This document shows positions 34,226 through 43,473 of a DNA stretch of 64,000 nucleotides, piece by piece (position 1 is the first letter of the stretch; each line of letters opens with the position of its first letter). The translations under genes were made by a program, and so were the position numbers. The DNA is taken from contig CAUDQR010000002.1 in assembly GCA_958451615.1 (NCBI GenBank), forward strand, positions 62,001 to 126,000, written 5' to 3'. Below the pieces are notes generated by a model. The model did not search any database, had not been told where the DNA came from, and saw only the letters and a program-made list of their open reading frames with translations. This stretch comes from an uncultured Collinsella sp. (lineage in GTDB: Bacteria; Actinomycetota; Coriobacteriia; Coriobacteriales; Coriobacteriaceae).

Positions 34226-35188
34226 ATGTCCGAAACCGGTTTGCTGCCGGCATATCTGATCGTCGGTACCGACGGAGTTAAGCGCGATCACGCCGTCTCG
34301 CGTATGAAAGCGCGTCTGGAAAAGTCGGGTATGGTCGAGTTCAACCTCGACGAGCGAGACATGACCAAGGACGCCGATATCGAGTCCATTATCGGATCGC
34401 TTAACACCTTTCCGATGGGCAGCGAGTTTCGTCTGGTAATCCTCGATGGCTGCTCAAAGCTCGCCAAGGCGGTCTCGGAGCCGCTCGTTGGGTATCTGGC
34501 GAGTCCCAGCCCCACTACGGTCTGCCTCATCATCGCCGACTCACTTGCCAAGAATACGCGCCTGTATAAGGCAATCGCCAAGATCGACAAGAAGGCTATC
34601 GTCGATTGCTCGGGCACCAAGCGCTGGGAGCTCCCACGCCGCGTGCAGCAGATGGCGACGCAACACGGCAAGTACATCTCGACGGCGGCCGCCGAGGAGC
34701 TCGTCTCGCGCTCGGGCGAGAACACCCGCATGCTCGATAACGACTTGGCCAAGCTTGCCCAGATGGTCGAGGCCCCCCAGATTGAGCTTGCCGATGTGGA
34801 ACGCTGGATCGTCCGCACGGCCGAGGTTCAGCCCTGGGACTTTCTCAACGCCGTCTCGGCTCGCGATATGCGACGTTCGCTCGAGCTCTTTAAGCTTCTG
34901 CCCTCCAAGAGCTACGTGTGGACCTACACGCTGCTGTGCGGCCGCATCCGTGAGTTGATCGTCGCCAAGGCGCTTGACTCTCGTGGGCAGGGGCGTGAGC
35001 TCGCCGCGACGCTCAAGCTTCAGGCCTGGCAGGTCAAAAATCACCTGACCTGGGCACGCCGCTATTCGATGGCAGAGCTGGTCGCGGCGCTCGAGGGCGC
35101 GGTCGATGTGGAGCTCGCGCTTAAGGGTTCGGCCGATTCTGAGACTGCGCTTTTGCTATGGATTACGAACATCTTGAGAAAATCGTGA
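34226..35188 (+). CDS. holA: DNA polymerase III subunit delta
   Basis: Delta opens the sliding clamp in the clamp loader. The 320-residue protein has the HolA pattern: AYLIVGTDGVKRDHAVSRMK at the start of the AAA-like domain, RLVILDGCSKL, LISRSGENTRMLDNDLAKL-type helices (here VSRSGENTRMLDNDLAKLA) and a C-terminal collar domain (MRRSLELFKLLPSKSY). GGGAGGGGAG precedes ATG 34226. The comEC-holA-rpsT order is common in Gram-positives. Confidence 0.93.
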   Translation: MSETGLLPAYLIVGTDGVKRDHAVSRMKARLEKSGMVEFNLDERDMTKDADIESIIGSLNTFPMGSEFRLVILDGCSKLAKAVSEPLVGYLASPSPTTVCLIIADSLAKNTRLYKAIAKIDKKAIVDCSGTKRWELPRRVQQMATQHGKYISTAAAEELVSRSGENTRMLDNDLAKLAQMVEAPQIELADVERWIVRTAEVQPWDFLNAVSARDMRRSLELFKLLPSKSYVWTYTLLCGRIRELIVAKALDSRGQGRELAATLKLQAWQVKNHLTWARRYSMAELVAALEGAVDVELALKGSADSETALLLWITNILRKS

Positions 35189-35235
35189 TGATACCTGCCT
35201 ATTTGACAAATTCGTTCTATCCCTTTGAGGGGGAG

Positions 35236-35269
35236 CGTGCTATAGTAGGGGCTTGCATGACCTCACCGT
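35236..35269 (+). promoter_or_regulatory. Extended -10 promoter element of rpsT
   Basis: TGCTATAGT (35238-35246) is an extended -10 about 75 bases before the rpsT start. A perfect TTGACA at 35203 is too far away (32 bases) to be its -35. Confidence 0.5.
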
Positions 35270-35321
35270 GTCTCAGAGGTGTCATACATTTTTTGCAAGG
35301 AACTCGAAAGGAACTCCAGAA

Positions 35322-35588
35322 GTGGCAAACATCAAGTCTCAGAAGAAGCGTATCCGCACCAATGAGGCAGCTCGCATGCGTAACAAGGCTGTCAAGTCCG
35401 AGCTCAAGACGCTGACCAAGCACGTCCAGTCCGCCGTCGCCGAGGGCGACGCCGAGAAGGCCCAGGCTGCCCTCAAGACCGTCACCAAGCGTCTCGACAT
35501 GGCTGCCGCCAAGCATGTTATCCACAAGAACCAGGCTTCCAACCGCAAGTCCGGTCTTGCCAAGCTCGTGAACAGCATCAACGCCTAA
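35322..35588 (+). CDS. rpsT: 30S ribosomal protein bS20
   Basis: The 88-residue protein starts [21 protein letters not shown] and has the alanine- and lysine-rich three-helix makeup and [21 protein letters not shown] ending (parts shown) of bS20, a primary 16S rRNA-binding protein. GTG 35322 follows GAAAGGAA, and the alternative in-frame ATG at 35253 would add a non-family tail. bS20 is often autoregulated with a non-AUG start, as here. Confidence 0.97.
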   Translation: MANIKSQKKRIRTNEAARMRNKAVKSELKTLTKHVQSAVAEGDAEKAQAALKTVTKRLDMAAAKHVIHKNQASNRKSGLAKLVNSINA

Positions 35589-35623
35589 GTTGTAAATTTC
35601 ACACCACACAGATTACGCGCATA

Positions 35624-35660
35624 AATGGAGCCTGTTTTATGGAACAGGCTCCATTTTTTG
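35624..35660 (+). terminator. Terminator after rpsT
   Basis: AATGGAGCCTGTT (35624-35636) pairs perfectly with AACAGGCTCCATT (35643-35655), followed by TTTTG. Confidence 0.93.
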
Positions 35661-35684
35661 TACCGCTCGGGTAAGATAGTCCGC

Positions 35685-37496
35685 ATGAATACTTCAATTG
35701 ACATTTCCCACATCCGCAACTTCTCGATCGTTGCGCACATTGACCATGGCAAGTCCACGATCAGCGACCGCATCCTCGAGCTCACCCATACCGTCGACGA
35801 GCGCGACATGGAGTCGCAGCTGCTCGACACCATGGATATCGAGCGCGAGCGCGGCATTACGATTAAGTCCAATGCCGTCCGCGTGTCCTATGACGCCGAC
35901 GACGGCGAGACGTATCAGTTCAACCTGATCGATACGCCGGGCCACGTGGACTTCACCTACGAGGTCTCGCGTTCGCTGGCTGCTTGCGAGGGTGCGGTAC
36001 TCGTCGTCGACGCTACGCAGGGCGTCGAAGCGCAGACCGTCTCCAACGCGACGCTCGCCATGAACGCCAACCTGGATATCGTGCCCGCGATCAACAAGAT
36101 CGACCTGCCGTCGGCACACCCCGACGAGGTCAAGACCGAGATCGAGGATGACCTGGCGATTCCTGCCGACGATGCCGTATGTGTGTCGGGCAAGACCGGC
36201 GAGGGCATCCACGACCTACTGGAGTCCATTGTCTTTTTGATCTCTCCGCCCAAGGGCGATCCGAACGCACCGCTCAAGGCCCTTATCCTGGATTCGTATT
36301 TCGACGAATACCGCGGTGTCGTCGCCACGGTGCGCGTCTTTGACGGCTCCATCAAAAAGAGCGATACCCTGCGCATGATGCAGGCCAAGGGCGACTTTTT
36401 GGTCGATGGCGTGGGCGTCAAGCGTCCCGCCGAGACACCGGTCGACGCGCTGACCGTCGGCGAGGTTGGCTATGTGGTCACCGGTCTGAAGGACCCCGAG
36501 GCTGTGCGCGTGGGCGATACCCTTACCTGGGCTTCGAACCCCTGCCCCGAGCCGCTTCCGGGCTACCGCGAGGCCAAGCCCATGGTCTACACGGGCCTGT
36601 TCCCGATCGACAACAAGGACTACGAGAACCTGCGCGACGCGCTCGATAAGCTGCACGTCAACGATCCGTCGTTGGTGTGGGAGCCCGAGACGTCGGTGGC
36701 GCTCGGCTTTGGCTTCCGCGTGGGCTTCCTGGGCCTGCTGCACATGGAAGTCGTCAAGGAACGCCTGGAGCGCGAGTTCAATCTGGACCTCATTGCCACG
36801 AGCCCCTCGGTTGACTATCACGTCTACAAGACTGACGGAGAGATGATTGATGTCCGTAGCCCGCAGGATCTTCCCGAGGCCACGCGCATCGAGCGTATCG
36901 AGGAACCCTACCTCAAGGCTAAGATCATCTGCCCGCCCGAGTATACGGGTGCCGTCATGCAGCTCGCTATCGAGCACCGTGGCATTACAACCGACATGAT
37001 CCATCTCACGAGCAAATCGGTCGAGATGCGCTTTGACATGCCGCTCGCCGAGCTCATCCTGGACTTCTTTGACCAGCTCAAGAGTCGTACCAAGGGCTAT
37101 GCCTCGCTCGACTACGAGTTCAACGAGTACCGTCCCTCCGAGCTCGTTAAGCTCGATATCTTGCTTTCGGGCGATGAGGTGGACGCGCTGTCGTTTATCG
37201 TCCACAAGGACAAGGCCTATGGCCTGGCCCGTGGCCTGTGCGACAAGCTTAAGGAGATCATCCCGCGACAGCTGTTCGAGGTGCCCATCCAGGGTGCTAT
37301 CGGCAATAAGATCATTGCCCGCTCCACCGTCAAGGCGCGTCGCAAGGACGTGCTTGCTAAGTGCTACGGCGGCGATATCTCGCGTAAGCGCAAGCTGCTC
37401 GAGAAGCAGAAAGAGGGCAAGAAGCGCATGAAGGCCATCGGATCGGTCGAGGTCCCGCAGGAGGCCTTTATGGCGATCCTCAAGGTGGACGAGTAG
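35685..37496 (+). CDS. lepA: Elongation factor 4 (LepA)
   Basis: LepA is a ribosome-bound GTPase that can reverse translocation and affects initiation and subunit assembly. The 603-residue protein has G1 [16 protein letters not shown]2 around [13 protein letters not shown]3 DTPGHVDF and G4 NKIDLPSA, then EF-G-like domains and the LepA-specific C-terminal domain with [15 protein letters not shown] and [20 protein letters not shown] (part). ATG 35685 lacks a ribosome site, and a TAAGAT -10-like hexamer at 35672-35677 would start the transcript at about the ATG, so the mRNA may be leaderless. The next genes are dusB and hemW. Confidence 0.97.
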   Translation: MNTSIDISHIRNFSIVAHIDHGKSTISDRILELTHTVDERDMESQLLDTMDIERERGITIKSNAVRVSYDADDGETYQFNLIDTPGHVDFTYEVSRSLAACEGAVLVVDATQGVEAQTVSNATLAMNANLDIVPAINKIDLPSAHPDEVKTEIEDDLAIPADDAVCVSGKTGEGIHDLLESIVFLISPPKGDPNAPLKALILDSYFDEYRGVVATVRVFDGSIKKSDTLRMMQAKGDFLVDGVGVKRPAETPVDALTVGEVGYVVTGLKDPEAVRVGDTLTWASNPCPEPLPGYREAKPMVYTGLFPIDNKDYENLRDALDKLHVNDPSLVWEPETSVALGFGFRVGFLGLLHMEVVKERLEREFNLDLIATSPSVDYHVYKTDGEMIDVRSPQDLPEATRIERIEEPYLKAKIICPPEYTGAVMQLAIEHRGITTDMIHLTSKSVEMRFDMPLAELILDFFDQLKSRTKGYASLDYEFNEYRPSELVKLDILLSGDEVDALSFIVHKDKAYGLARGLCDKLKEIIPRQLFEVPIQGAIGNKIIARSTVKARRKDVLAKCYGGDISRKRKLLEKQKEGKKRMKAIGSVEVPQEAFMAILKVDE

Positions 37497-37500
37497 GTCT

Positions 37501-38544
37501 ATGGCGCTTTCTGAATACAGCAAGCGGCTGCTGGGCGCCTATGCCGAGCAGCCGTTCCTTATGGCTCCCATGGCGGGCGTGACTGACCCTGCCTACCGCA
37601 TCATGTGCCGCCGTCGCGGTGCCAACCTTGCCTACAGCGAGATGGTGAGCGTGGCGGGCCTTGCCTATGCCAGCAACAAGACCTGGCGCCTGGTGCTACC
37701 GGCCGACGAGGAGCAGCAGATTTGCGTGCAACTCTTCGGCTCCAAGCCCGATCAGTTTGCGAGCGCCGTCGCTGCCGTCGAGGAGCGCGTTGGCGATCGC
37801 CTGTCGCTCATCGATATCAATATGGCATGCCCCGCCCGCAAGGTTGTTACCAAGGGCGAGGGCTCGGCGCTCATGCGCACGCCCGACCTGGCGGAGAAGA
37901 TCGTCGAGGCCACGGTGGGCGCGGCGCACGTGCCCGTGACCGTCAAGATTCGCAAAGGCTTTTATGCCGAGGACCGCAATGCCGCGACATTTGCCCAGAT
38001 GCTTGAGGGCGCAGGGGCTGCCGCAGTCGCCGTGCATGGTCGTTGCGCCACGCAGCTCTACACCGGCCAGGCCGATTGGTCGGTCGTCGATGAGGTCGCA
38101 GATGCCGTTGAGATTCCCGTGATCGGTTCGGGTGATGTGTTCACCGCCGAGGATGCCGCGGTGCATCTGCGAAACTCGGGTGCCAGCGCGGTGTTTATCG
38201 CGCGCGGCATCTACGGGAACCCGTGGGTGTTTGGCGATGCTCGCGCTCTTGCGCTCGATGGCACACCGGTGCCGGCGCGCAGCTCTGTCGAGCGCCTGGA
38301 CGCCCTGCGTGAGCACCTAACGCTGACGCATGAGCTCCTGCCGCTCATGTCGCGTGCCCGTACGTACGCAAGCTGGTACTTAAAAGGCATGCCCCATGCC
38401 GCCGCTTGGCGTGCCCATGTGGTGCGCTGCTCCACGTATGAGGAGTTTATGGCGCTGGTCGATGAGATCGAGCATGATGTGGTGGCCTGCGAGGCTGCCC
38501 TTGCCGCCGGCGAATCGGTGCCCCCTCATCCGCTGGAGGCTTAA
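37501..38544 (+). CDS. dusB: tRNA-dihydrouridine synthase (DusB-like)
   Basis: Dus enzymes reduce uridines in the tRNA D-loop with FMN and NADPH. The 347-residue protein has FLMAPMAGVTDPAYRIMC, DINMACPARKVVTKGEGSALM with the catalytic Cys, VTVKIRKGF and the FMN-phosphate region IPVIGSGDVFTAEDA. The start follows the lepA stop by four bases, with AAGGTGG in the end of lepA. The subgroup (DusB rather than DusA or DusC) is inferred from general similarity. Confidence 0.93.
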   Translation: MALSEYSKRLLGAYAEQPFLMAPMAGVTDPAYRIMCRRRGANLAYSEMVSVAGLAYASNKTWRLVLPADEEQQICVQLFGSKPDQFASAVAAVEERVGDRLSLIDINMACPARKVVTKGEGSALMRTPDLAEKIVEATVGAAHVPVTVKIRKGFYAEDRNAATFAQMLEGAGAAAVAVHGRCATQLYTGQADWSVVDEVADAVEIPVIGSGDVFTAEDAAVHLRNSGASAVFIARGIYGNPWVFGDARALALDGTPVPARSSVERLDALREHLTLTHELLPLMSRARTYASWYLKGMPHAAAWRAHVVRCSTYEEFMALVDEIEHDVVACEAALAAGESVPPHPLEA

Positions 38545-38546
38545 GG

Positions 38547-39779
38547 GTGGCCGTTACCGCGCTGTACGTGCACGTGCCGTTCTGTGCCCAAAAGTGCCGC
38601 TACTGCGACTTCGACTCGCGCAGCTTTGCTTCGTGTGATTTGGATGCCGCGCTCGATTCCTATTTTGAGCAGTTGTTCGCGCGTCTCGATGCTTTTGGCA
38701 AGGCTGGGGCCCTCGACCAGATCCGCACCGTCTATGTTGGCGGCGGCACGCCGTCGCTGGCGGGGGAGCGCCTGGTGGAGCTGGCGCGGCGTATTCGTGC
38801 GTGGTGCGCCCCCGTTGAGTTTACCTGCGAGGCCAATCCCGAGTCGCTGACCGCCGAGCTTGCTACTGCGCTTGCCAAGGTTGGTGTCACACGCGTTTCT
38901 CTGGGCGTGCAAACGCTCGATAACACCGAACTTACCGCCATCGGCCGCATTCACGATGCCGATCGGGCGCTCGCCGCCATCGCGACGGTCAAGGACGCTG
39001 GGCTTGACGTGTCGTGCGACCTTATGTGCGGACTTCCCGGGCAGACCGCAGCGAGTTGGAAGCGTACGCTCGAGGGCGTGCTGGCGGCGGTTCCGCATCA
39101 TGTGTCGGTTTACCCGCTCACGCTCGAGATGGGGACGCCCCTCTATCGCATGGCGTGCCGTGACGAGTCGCTCGAGCCCGACGAGGATTTTCAGGCCGCC
39201 TGCATGGACGTGGCGCGCGAGCTCCTGGGTGCCGCCGGCTATCACCCGTATGAGGTGGCGAGCTACGCGCTCGACGGCCATGAATGCGCCCATAACATTG
39301 CCTACTGGACCGGACGGGGCTACCTGGGCCTGGGCCGTTCTGCCGCCGGTATGCTTGATACTGGGGATTTCGACCGTCTTGCAGGTTTGTTCCCCGGCGT
39401 GTCTGCTCGAGGCGACGCGTACCGTGTGCGTTTGGTTCAGCGCGACGATGACGCGACGTCGTTTGAGGCCGAATACCTGTCGCAGCGAGAGGCTGCGGCC
39501 GAAGACCTGATGCTCGCTTGTCGCATGACGCGCGGTATTGCGTCCGACCTGTTGGTTCGCGCGGCTCGTGTCATCCCGGCCGATGAGCTGACAGCCGCTT
39601 GTGATCGCGCGCTCGAATTGGGTCTTGCCACTTGGGTGCCCGAGACGCTCGGGGTCCATGAGGGACCCTTTACTTCGGCAGATGTCGTCGCGGGCCATGT
39701 TCGAGCTCGTTTAGCACCGACACACCTGGGCTGGCTCGATGGAAATGTTCTGTTCGAGCTGTTTTGGGATCTAGCTTAG
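38547..39779 (+). CDS. hemW: Radical SAM protein HemW (heme chaperone-like)
   Basis: HemW resembles coproporphyrinogen III oxidase but acts as a heme-binding chaperone. The 410-residue protein has VHVPFCAQKCRYCDF with the CXXXCXXC cluster motif (not the extra HemN cysteine arrangement), the GGGTPSL motif and SLGVQTLDNTELTAIGR. GTG 38547 lies eight bases after GGAGG, two bases after dusB. Position after lepA is the standard Gram-positive order (lepA-hemW), here with dusB inserted. Confidence 0.93.
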   Translation: MAVTALYVHVPFCAQKCRYCDFDSRSFASCDLDAALDSYFEQLFARLDAFGKAGALDQIRTVYVGGGTPSLAGERLVELARRIRAWCAPVEFTCEANPESLTAELATALAKVGVTRVSLGVQTLDNTELTAIGRIHDADRALAAIATVKDAGLDVSCDLMCGLPGQTAASWKRTLEGVLAAVPHHVSVYPLTLEMGTPLYRMACRDESLEPDEDFQAACMDVARELLGAAGYHPYEVASYALDGHECAHNIAYWTGRGYLGLGRSAAGMLDTGDFDRLAGLFPGVSARGDAYRVRLVQRDDDATSFEAEYLSQREAAAEDLMLACRMTRGIASDLLVRAARVIPADELTAACDRALELGLATWVPETLGVHEGPFTSADVVAGHVRARLAPTHLGWLDGNVLFELFWDLA

Positions 39780-39837
39780 GCCGCTCGGGTAGAATTACCG
39801 GAATATATACGCTGCTGTGAGCAGGAGGTTGCCGCGC

Positions 39838-40941
39838 ATGGCGACGATGAACGAAAAAGATTACTACGAGATTCTAGGTGTCTCCAAGGACGCCACCTCG
39901 CGTGATATTCAAAAGGCCTTCCAGCAAAAGGCCCGTAAGCTCCATCCGGACGTCAACAAAGAGCCGGATGCCGAGGAAAAGTTTAAAGAGGTTTCCGAGG
40001 CCTACGCCGTGCTTTCGGATGAGCAAAAACGTGCGCGCTACGATGCCATGCGTTCTGGCAATCCCTTTGCCGGTGCCCCTACGGCTTCGCCCTATGGTGG
40101 CGGCTATGCCGGCAACACGGGCTATGGCAATCCCTTTGAGGGCGGCTTTCCTTTTGGCGGTGCCTGGGGCCAGCAGCGTCGCGGCCAGGCTGCCTACAAT
40201 CCCGAGAACGGCGCCAACGTGGTCGTCGATATCAAACTGGACGCCAAGGAGGCCAAGGACGGTGCCCGCAAGACCGTCCGCTATACGCGCTTCGATACCT
40301 GTGGTCACTGCGGCGGCTCGGGTTCTGTCTCCTCCGAGCATGCCCATACCTGCCCGAGCTGCGGTGGCCGCGGGCACATCGACGTCGACTTGTCCTTCCT
40401 GTTTGGTGCGGGCACGTTCCAGTCGGTCTGCCCCGAGTGCGGCGGTTCCGGTAAGGTCGTGGCCGACCCCTGCCCCGATTGCGGTGGCAGCGGTCGTACT
40501 CGCGTAACCTCCGAGCAGACGATTGAGTTTCCTGCCGGCACGCACGATGGCGACGAGGTCCGCATTAGCGGCATGGGTCACGCCGGCACTAACGGTGCCG
40601 CTGGCGGTGATCTAGTCGGCCGTGCCCATGTCGAGTCCGAGCGCTTGGAAGGCAAAGCTCGTACCGGTTTTTACCTGATGGGCATCGTGGCGCCGTTTTT
40701 GGTACTCTCGGCCATCTCGGGCGTGTTCTCGGCCTTTGCCATGATGTGCTTTATTCCGTTTACCATGGGCCTGTTCATGGTGCTTTCGGACGGCGTGCTT
40801 CATCGCAGCCTGCTGTGGTGGAAGCGCGGTGCGATGCAGTTTGCCAACGGTTTTGCCAATGGCTTCATGTTCGCGCTCGTGTCGGTTTGGTTCGCGAGCT
40901 GCTCGCAACGGGCCATGCTTTCGCCTTACGGAATGCAATAA
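39838..40941 (+). CDS. Membrane-anchored DnaJ-like protein with truncated substrate domain
   Basis: This 367-residue protein has a full J-domain (about 10-70: [17 protein letters not shown] intact), a Gly/Phe-rich linker and all four zinc-finger repeats ([32 protein letters not shown]). After about residue 270 the second half of the normal substrate-binding region and the dimer domain are missing. In their place are hydrophobic segments (about 275-320 and 345-360: [20 protein letters not shown] and onward). It should place a DnaK-activating co-chaperone at the membrane. The reading frame is open, with no sign of a frameshift. GCAGGAGG precedes ATG 39838; ATG 39847 is possible. An ordinary DnaJ follows. 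Confidence 0.85.
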   Translation: MATMNEKDYYEILGVSKDATSRDIQKAFQQKARKLHPDVNKEPDAEEKFKEVSEAYAVLSDEQKRARYDAMRSGNPFAGAPTASPYGGGYAGNTGYGNPFEGGFPFGGAWGQQRRGQAAYNPENGANVVVDIKLDAKEAKDGARKTVRYTRFDTCGHCGGSGSVSSEHAHTCPSCGGRGHIDVDLSFLFGAGTFQSVCPECGGSGKVVADPCPDCGGSGRTRVTSEQTIEFPAGTHDGDEVRISGMGHAGTNGAAGGDLVGRAHVESERLEGKARTGFYLMGIVAPFLVLSAISGVFSAFAMMCFIPFTMGLFMVLSDGVLHRSLLWWKRGAMQFANGFANGFMFALVSVWFASCSQRAMLSPYGMQ

Positions 40942-41022
40942 CATCAAACCCTCTGTTTGCGGTTGGCCCAGCTTGGGTATAGGACGCACTGTGACAATAA
41001 TGAAAGTCGGAAGGATTCGGTC

Positions 41023-42171
41023 GTGTCGGAAAATAGGGATTACTACGAGGTACTTGGCGTCGACAAGGATGCCGACGCGCGGACGATTAAGCGCGCGTTT
41101 CTAAAGAAGGCCCGTACCGTACACCCGGACGTTTCGGACGACCCCGAGGCCGAGGCCAAGTTCAAGGAGCTCAACGAGGCCTATTCCGTTCTTTCCGATG
41201 AGCAGAAGCGTGCTAACTACGACCGTTACGGCACTGCCGACGGCCCTGGTGGCTCGGGCTACGTCGATATCAACGATATCTTTGGTGGTATGGGCATGGA
41301 CGACTTGTTCTCGTCGTTTTTTGGCGGCGGTGCCGGCGGTGGCGCCCGCAGCCGTCGCGAGCGTCGTCGCGGTCGTGACATGGCCATCTCGCTTTCGGTG
41401 ACGCTCGAGGAGGCGGCGCTCGGCTGCAAAAAGACAATCAGCTATGACCGCTTTGCTCCTTGCGAGGACTGCAATGGCACCGGTAGGGCAGAGGGCGCAC
41501 AGGAAAAGCAGTGCGGCCGCTGCCACGGCACGGGCTATGTCACGACGGTTCAGCGATCGTTTTTGGGCCAGGTTCAGTCTTCCTCGCCTTGCCCCGACTG
41601 CCATGGCGAGGGCACGGTTATCGACCATCCCTGCGAGACCTGCGATGGTCAGGGCCGCACGCCTTCGCATGAAAAGATTGACATCGATATTCCCGCCGGC
41701 GTTTCGACCGGTCGACAGCTGCGTGTGAGCGGCTTTGGCGAGGCCGGTCTTCGCGGCGAGCCTTCGGGCGACTTGATTGTCAACGTGCGCGTTGCCGACC
41801 ATGAGCGCTTTAAGCGCAACGGTGACGACCTGTACCTGGTGAGCGATATCTCGATTGCGCAGGCTGCGCTCGGCTGCGAGATCGAGGTCGAGGGCATTAT
41901 GCCCGACGAGGTCGTTAAGGTGTGCGTCCCCGCCGGCGCCCAGTACGGCGACACCGTGAGCGTCAATAATTACGGCATGCCGCGCATTGGCGGTGGCGGT
42001 TCGCGTGGCCGCTTGATCGTGCAACTGCGCGTGGTCGTTCCCACCAATCTTTCCAATAAGCAGCGCGAGCTGCTCCGTGCTTTTGCCGATGAGATGGGCG
42101 ATGACGTCGCTTCCGGTAAGAAGTCGGTGACCGACCGTATCAAGAGTGCCCTCGACGATATCCTCGATTAA
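41023..42171 (+). CDS. dnaJ: Chaperone DnaJ
   Basis: DnaJ delivers unfolded proteins to DnaK and stimulates its ATPase. The 382-residue protein has the J-domain (RDYYEVLGVDKDADA, HPD intact), a glycine-rich linker, zinc-finger repeats CEDCNGTG, CGRCHGTG, CPDCHGEG, CETCDGQG and complete C-terminal beta domains (IDIDIPAGVSTGRQLRVSG). GTG 41023 follows AAGGAT; an upstream ATG frame from 40957 is non-family. dnaK, grpE and hrcA are not adjacent. This order, before mtaB and phoH, is typical of the hrcA-dnaJ-prmA-rsmE-mtaB-phoH region with several genes missing. Confidence 0.96.
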   Translation: MSENRDYYEVLGVDKDADARTIKRAFLKKARTVHPDVSDDPEAEAKFKELNEAYSVLSDEQKRANYDRYGTADGPGGSGYVDINDIFGGMGMDDLFSSFFGGGAGGGARSRRERRRGRDMAISLSVTLEEAALGCKKTISYDRFAPCEDCNGTGRAEGAQEKQCGRCHGTGYVTTVQRSFLGQVQSSSPCPDCHGEGTVIDHPCETCDGQGRTPSHEKIDIDIPAGVSTGRQLRVSGFGEAGLRGEPSGDLIVNVRVADHERFKRNGDDLYLVSDISIAQAALGCEIEVEGIMPDEVVKVCVPAGAQYGDTVSVNNYGMPRIGGGGSRGRLIVQLRVVVPTNLSNKQRELLRAFADEMGDDVASGKKSVTDRIKSALDDILD

Positions 42172-42180
42172 GGAGCCCGC

Positions 42181-43473
42181 GTGCTCGCACCCCATATTTC
42201 CGTCGTCAACCTCGGCTGCCGTGTCAACCGGGTTGAGTCTGACCGTATCACTGCCGATCTTATGCGCCTGGGTTTTGCTATGGTGGAGCCCCAGGATGCC
42301 GACCTGATCGTCATTAACACCTGTGCCGTTACGGGCGAGGCCGAGGCCAAGACCCGTAAGGCCGTTCGTCATGCGCTGGCCTATCCGGGCGAGCCATACG
42401 TGGTCGTAACCGGCTGCGTCGTCAACCTGCATCCCGAGGAGCTGCTGGAGCTCTCCGATCGCGTGATCGCCGAGCCGTCCAAGATTGACGTCGCCGATCG
42501 CGTCTGCGAGGTGCTGGGTGTTGAATCCGATAGCGTGCCCGCCTGTAGCGATGGCGACGTGGTCGATGCGCTCGGTCGCTCTCGCCTGGGCGTGAAGATT
42601 CAGGACGGCTGCAACCATCGCTGCACCTATTGCATTGTGTGGAAGGCACGCGGCCCCGAGCGCTCCGTGCCCGTCGAGTCCGTGCTCGAGCAAGTTCGAG
42701 AGGCCCAGGAGGCCGGCGTGCCCGAGGTGGTGCTGACCGGTGTGAACCTGGGTGCCTACGATGGCAAGAGCGCGACCGACGAGCATGTCGAAATCGATGA
42801 GCTGCTCGAGGCCATCATGGAGCGCACGTCTATTCCGCATGTGCGCATTTCCTCGGTCGAGCCCATGGATATCTCTGAGCGCCTGCTTAAGGTTATGGCG
42901 CGCTATCCGCAGCGTATCGCCCCGTTTTTGCACCTGCCCGTGCAGTCCGGCTGCACGGCGACCTTGCATCGCATGGGCCGTCCCTATAGCGCCGAGGCGT
43001 TTGAGGACACGGTGCGCATGATTCGCGCCAACTTGCCTCAGGCGTCCCTTTCGTGCGACGTCATCGTCGGTTTTCCCGGTGAGACGGATGAGGAGTTCGA
43101 GGAGTCGCTGGCGCTATGCCGTCGCGTGGGCTTTTCGCGCATGCATGTGTTCCGCTACAGTAAGCGTCCCGGTACCCTTGCTGCCGACATGCCCGACCAG
43201 GTGCCGCCCGAGGTTATGGCCGAGCGCAGCCGTCGTATGCGAGACACGGCGCAGGAGCTCGCTATTGCCGATGCTCGTCGTCGCGTGGGCACTGTCGAGC
43301 GTGCCGTGCTCGAGTATGGTGACAACCTGACGCTCGGCTCGTTCCATCATGCCCGTCTTGACGATACCTGTGGACTTACAGCCCCGTGCCTGCTCGATGT
43401 TGCTATCATCGAAGTCGATGATTCCGGCTTGGTCCATGCGCGCAGGGAGGTTCATGGAAGCCTCGAAGATTAG
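42181..43473 (+). CDS. mtaB: tRNA (N6-threonylcarbamoyladenosine37-C2) methylthiotransferase MtaB
   Basis: MtaB adds a methylthio group to t6A37 of ANN-decoding tRNAs using two [4Fe-4S] clusters. The 430-residue protein has the UPF0004 domain (VVNLGCRVNRVESD, INTCAVTGEAEAKTRK), the radical SAM motif CNHRCTYCIVWKARG and the FLHLPVQSGCTATLHRMGR region, with a short TRAM part at the end. Of the MiaB/RimO/MtaB set the LGCRVNRVE start points to MtaB. GTG 42181 follows AAGGAG. Confidence 0.93.
   Translation: MLAPHISVVNLGCRVNRVESDRITADLMRLGFAMVEPQDADLIVINTCAVTGEAEAKTRKAVRHALAYPGEPYVVVTGCVVNLHPEELLELSDRVIAEPSKIDVADRVCEVLGVESDSVPACSDGDVVDALGRSRLGVKIQDGCNHRCTYCIVWKARGPERSVPVESVLEQVREAQEAGVPEVVLTGVNLGAYDGKSATDEHVEIDELLEAIMERTSIPHVRISSVEPMDISERLLKVMARYPQRIAPFLHLPVQSGCTATLHRMGRPYSAEAFEDTVRMIRANLPQASLSCDVIVGFPGETDEEFEESLALCRRVGFSRMHVFRYSKRPGTLAADMPDQVPPEVMAERSRRMRDTAQELAIADARRRVGTVERAVLEYGDNLTLGSFHHARLDDTCGLTAPCLLDVAIIEVDDSGLVHARREVHGSLED

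Noticed and set aside
35203..35208. Perfect TTGACA before rpsT as -35
   Set aside because: The only good -10 (TATAGT) is 32 bases further on, far outside the allowed spacing; the extended -10 probably works alone.
39838..40941. Frameshifted dnaJ pseudogene
   Set aside because: The frame is open from start to stop, the added part forms clear hydrophobic segments, and codon use stays normal, so a real fused architecture is more likely.
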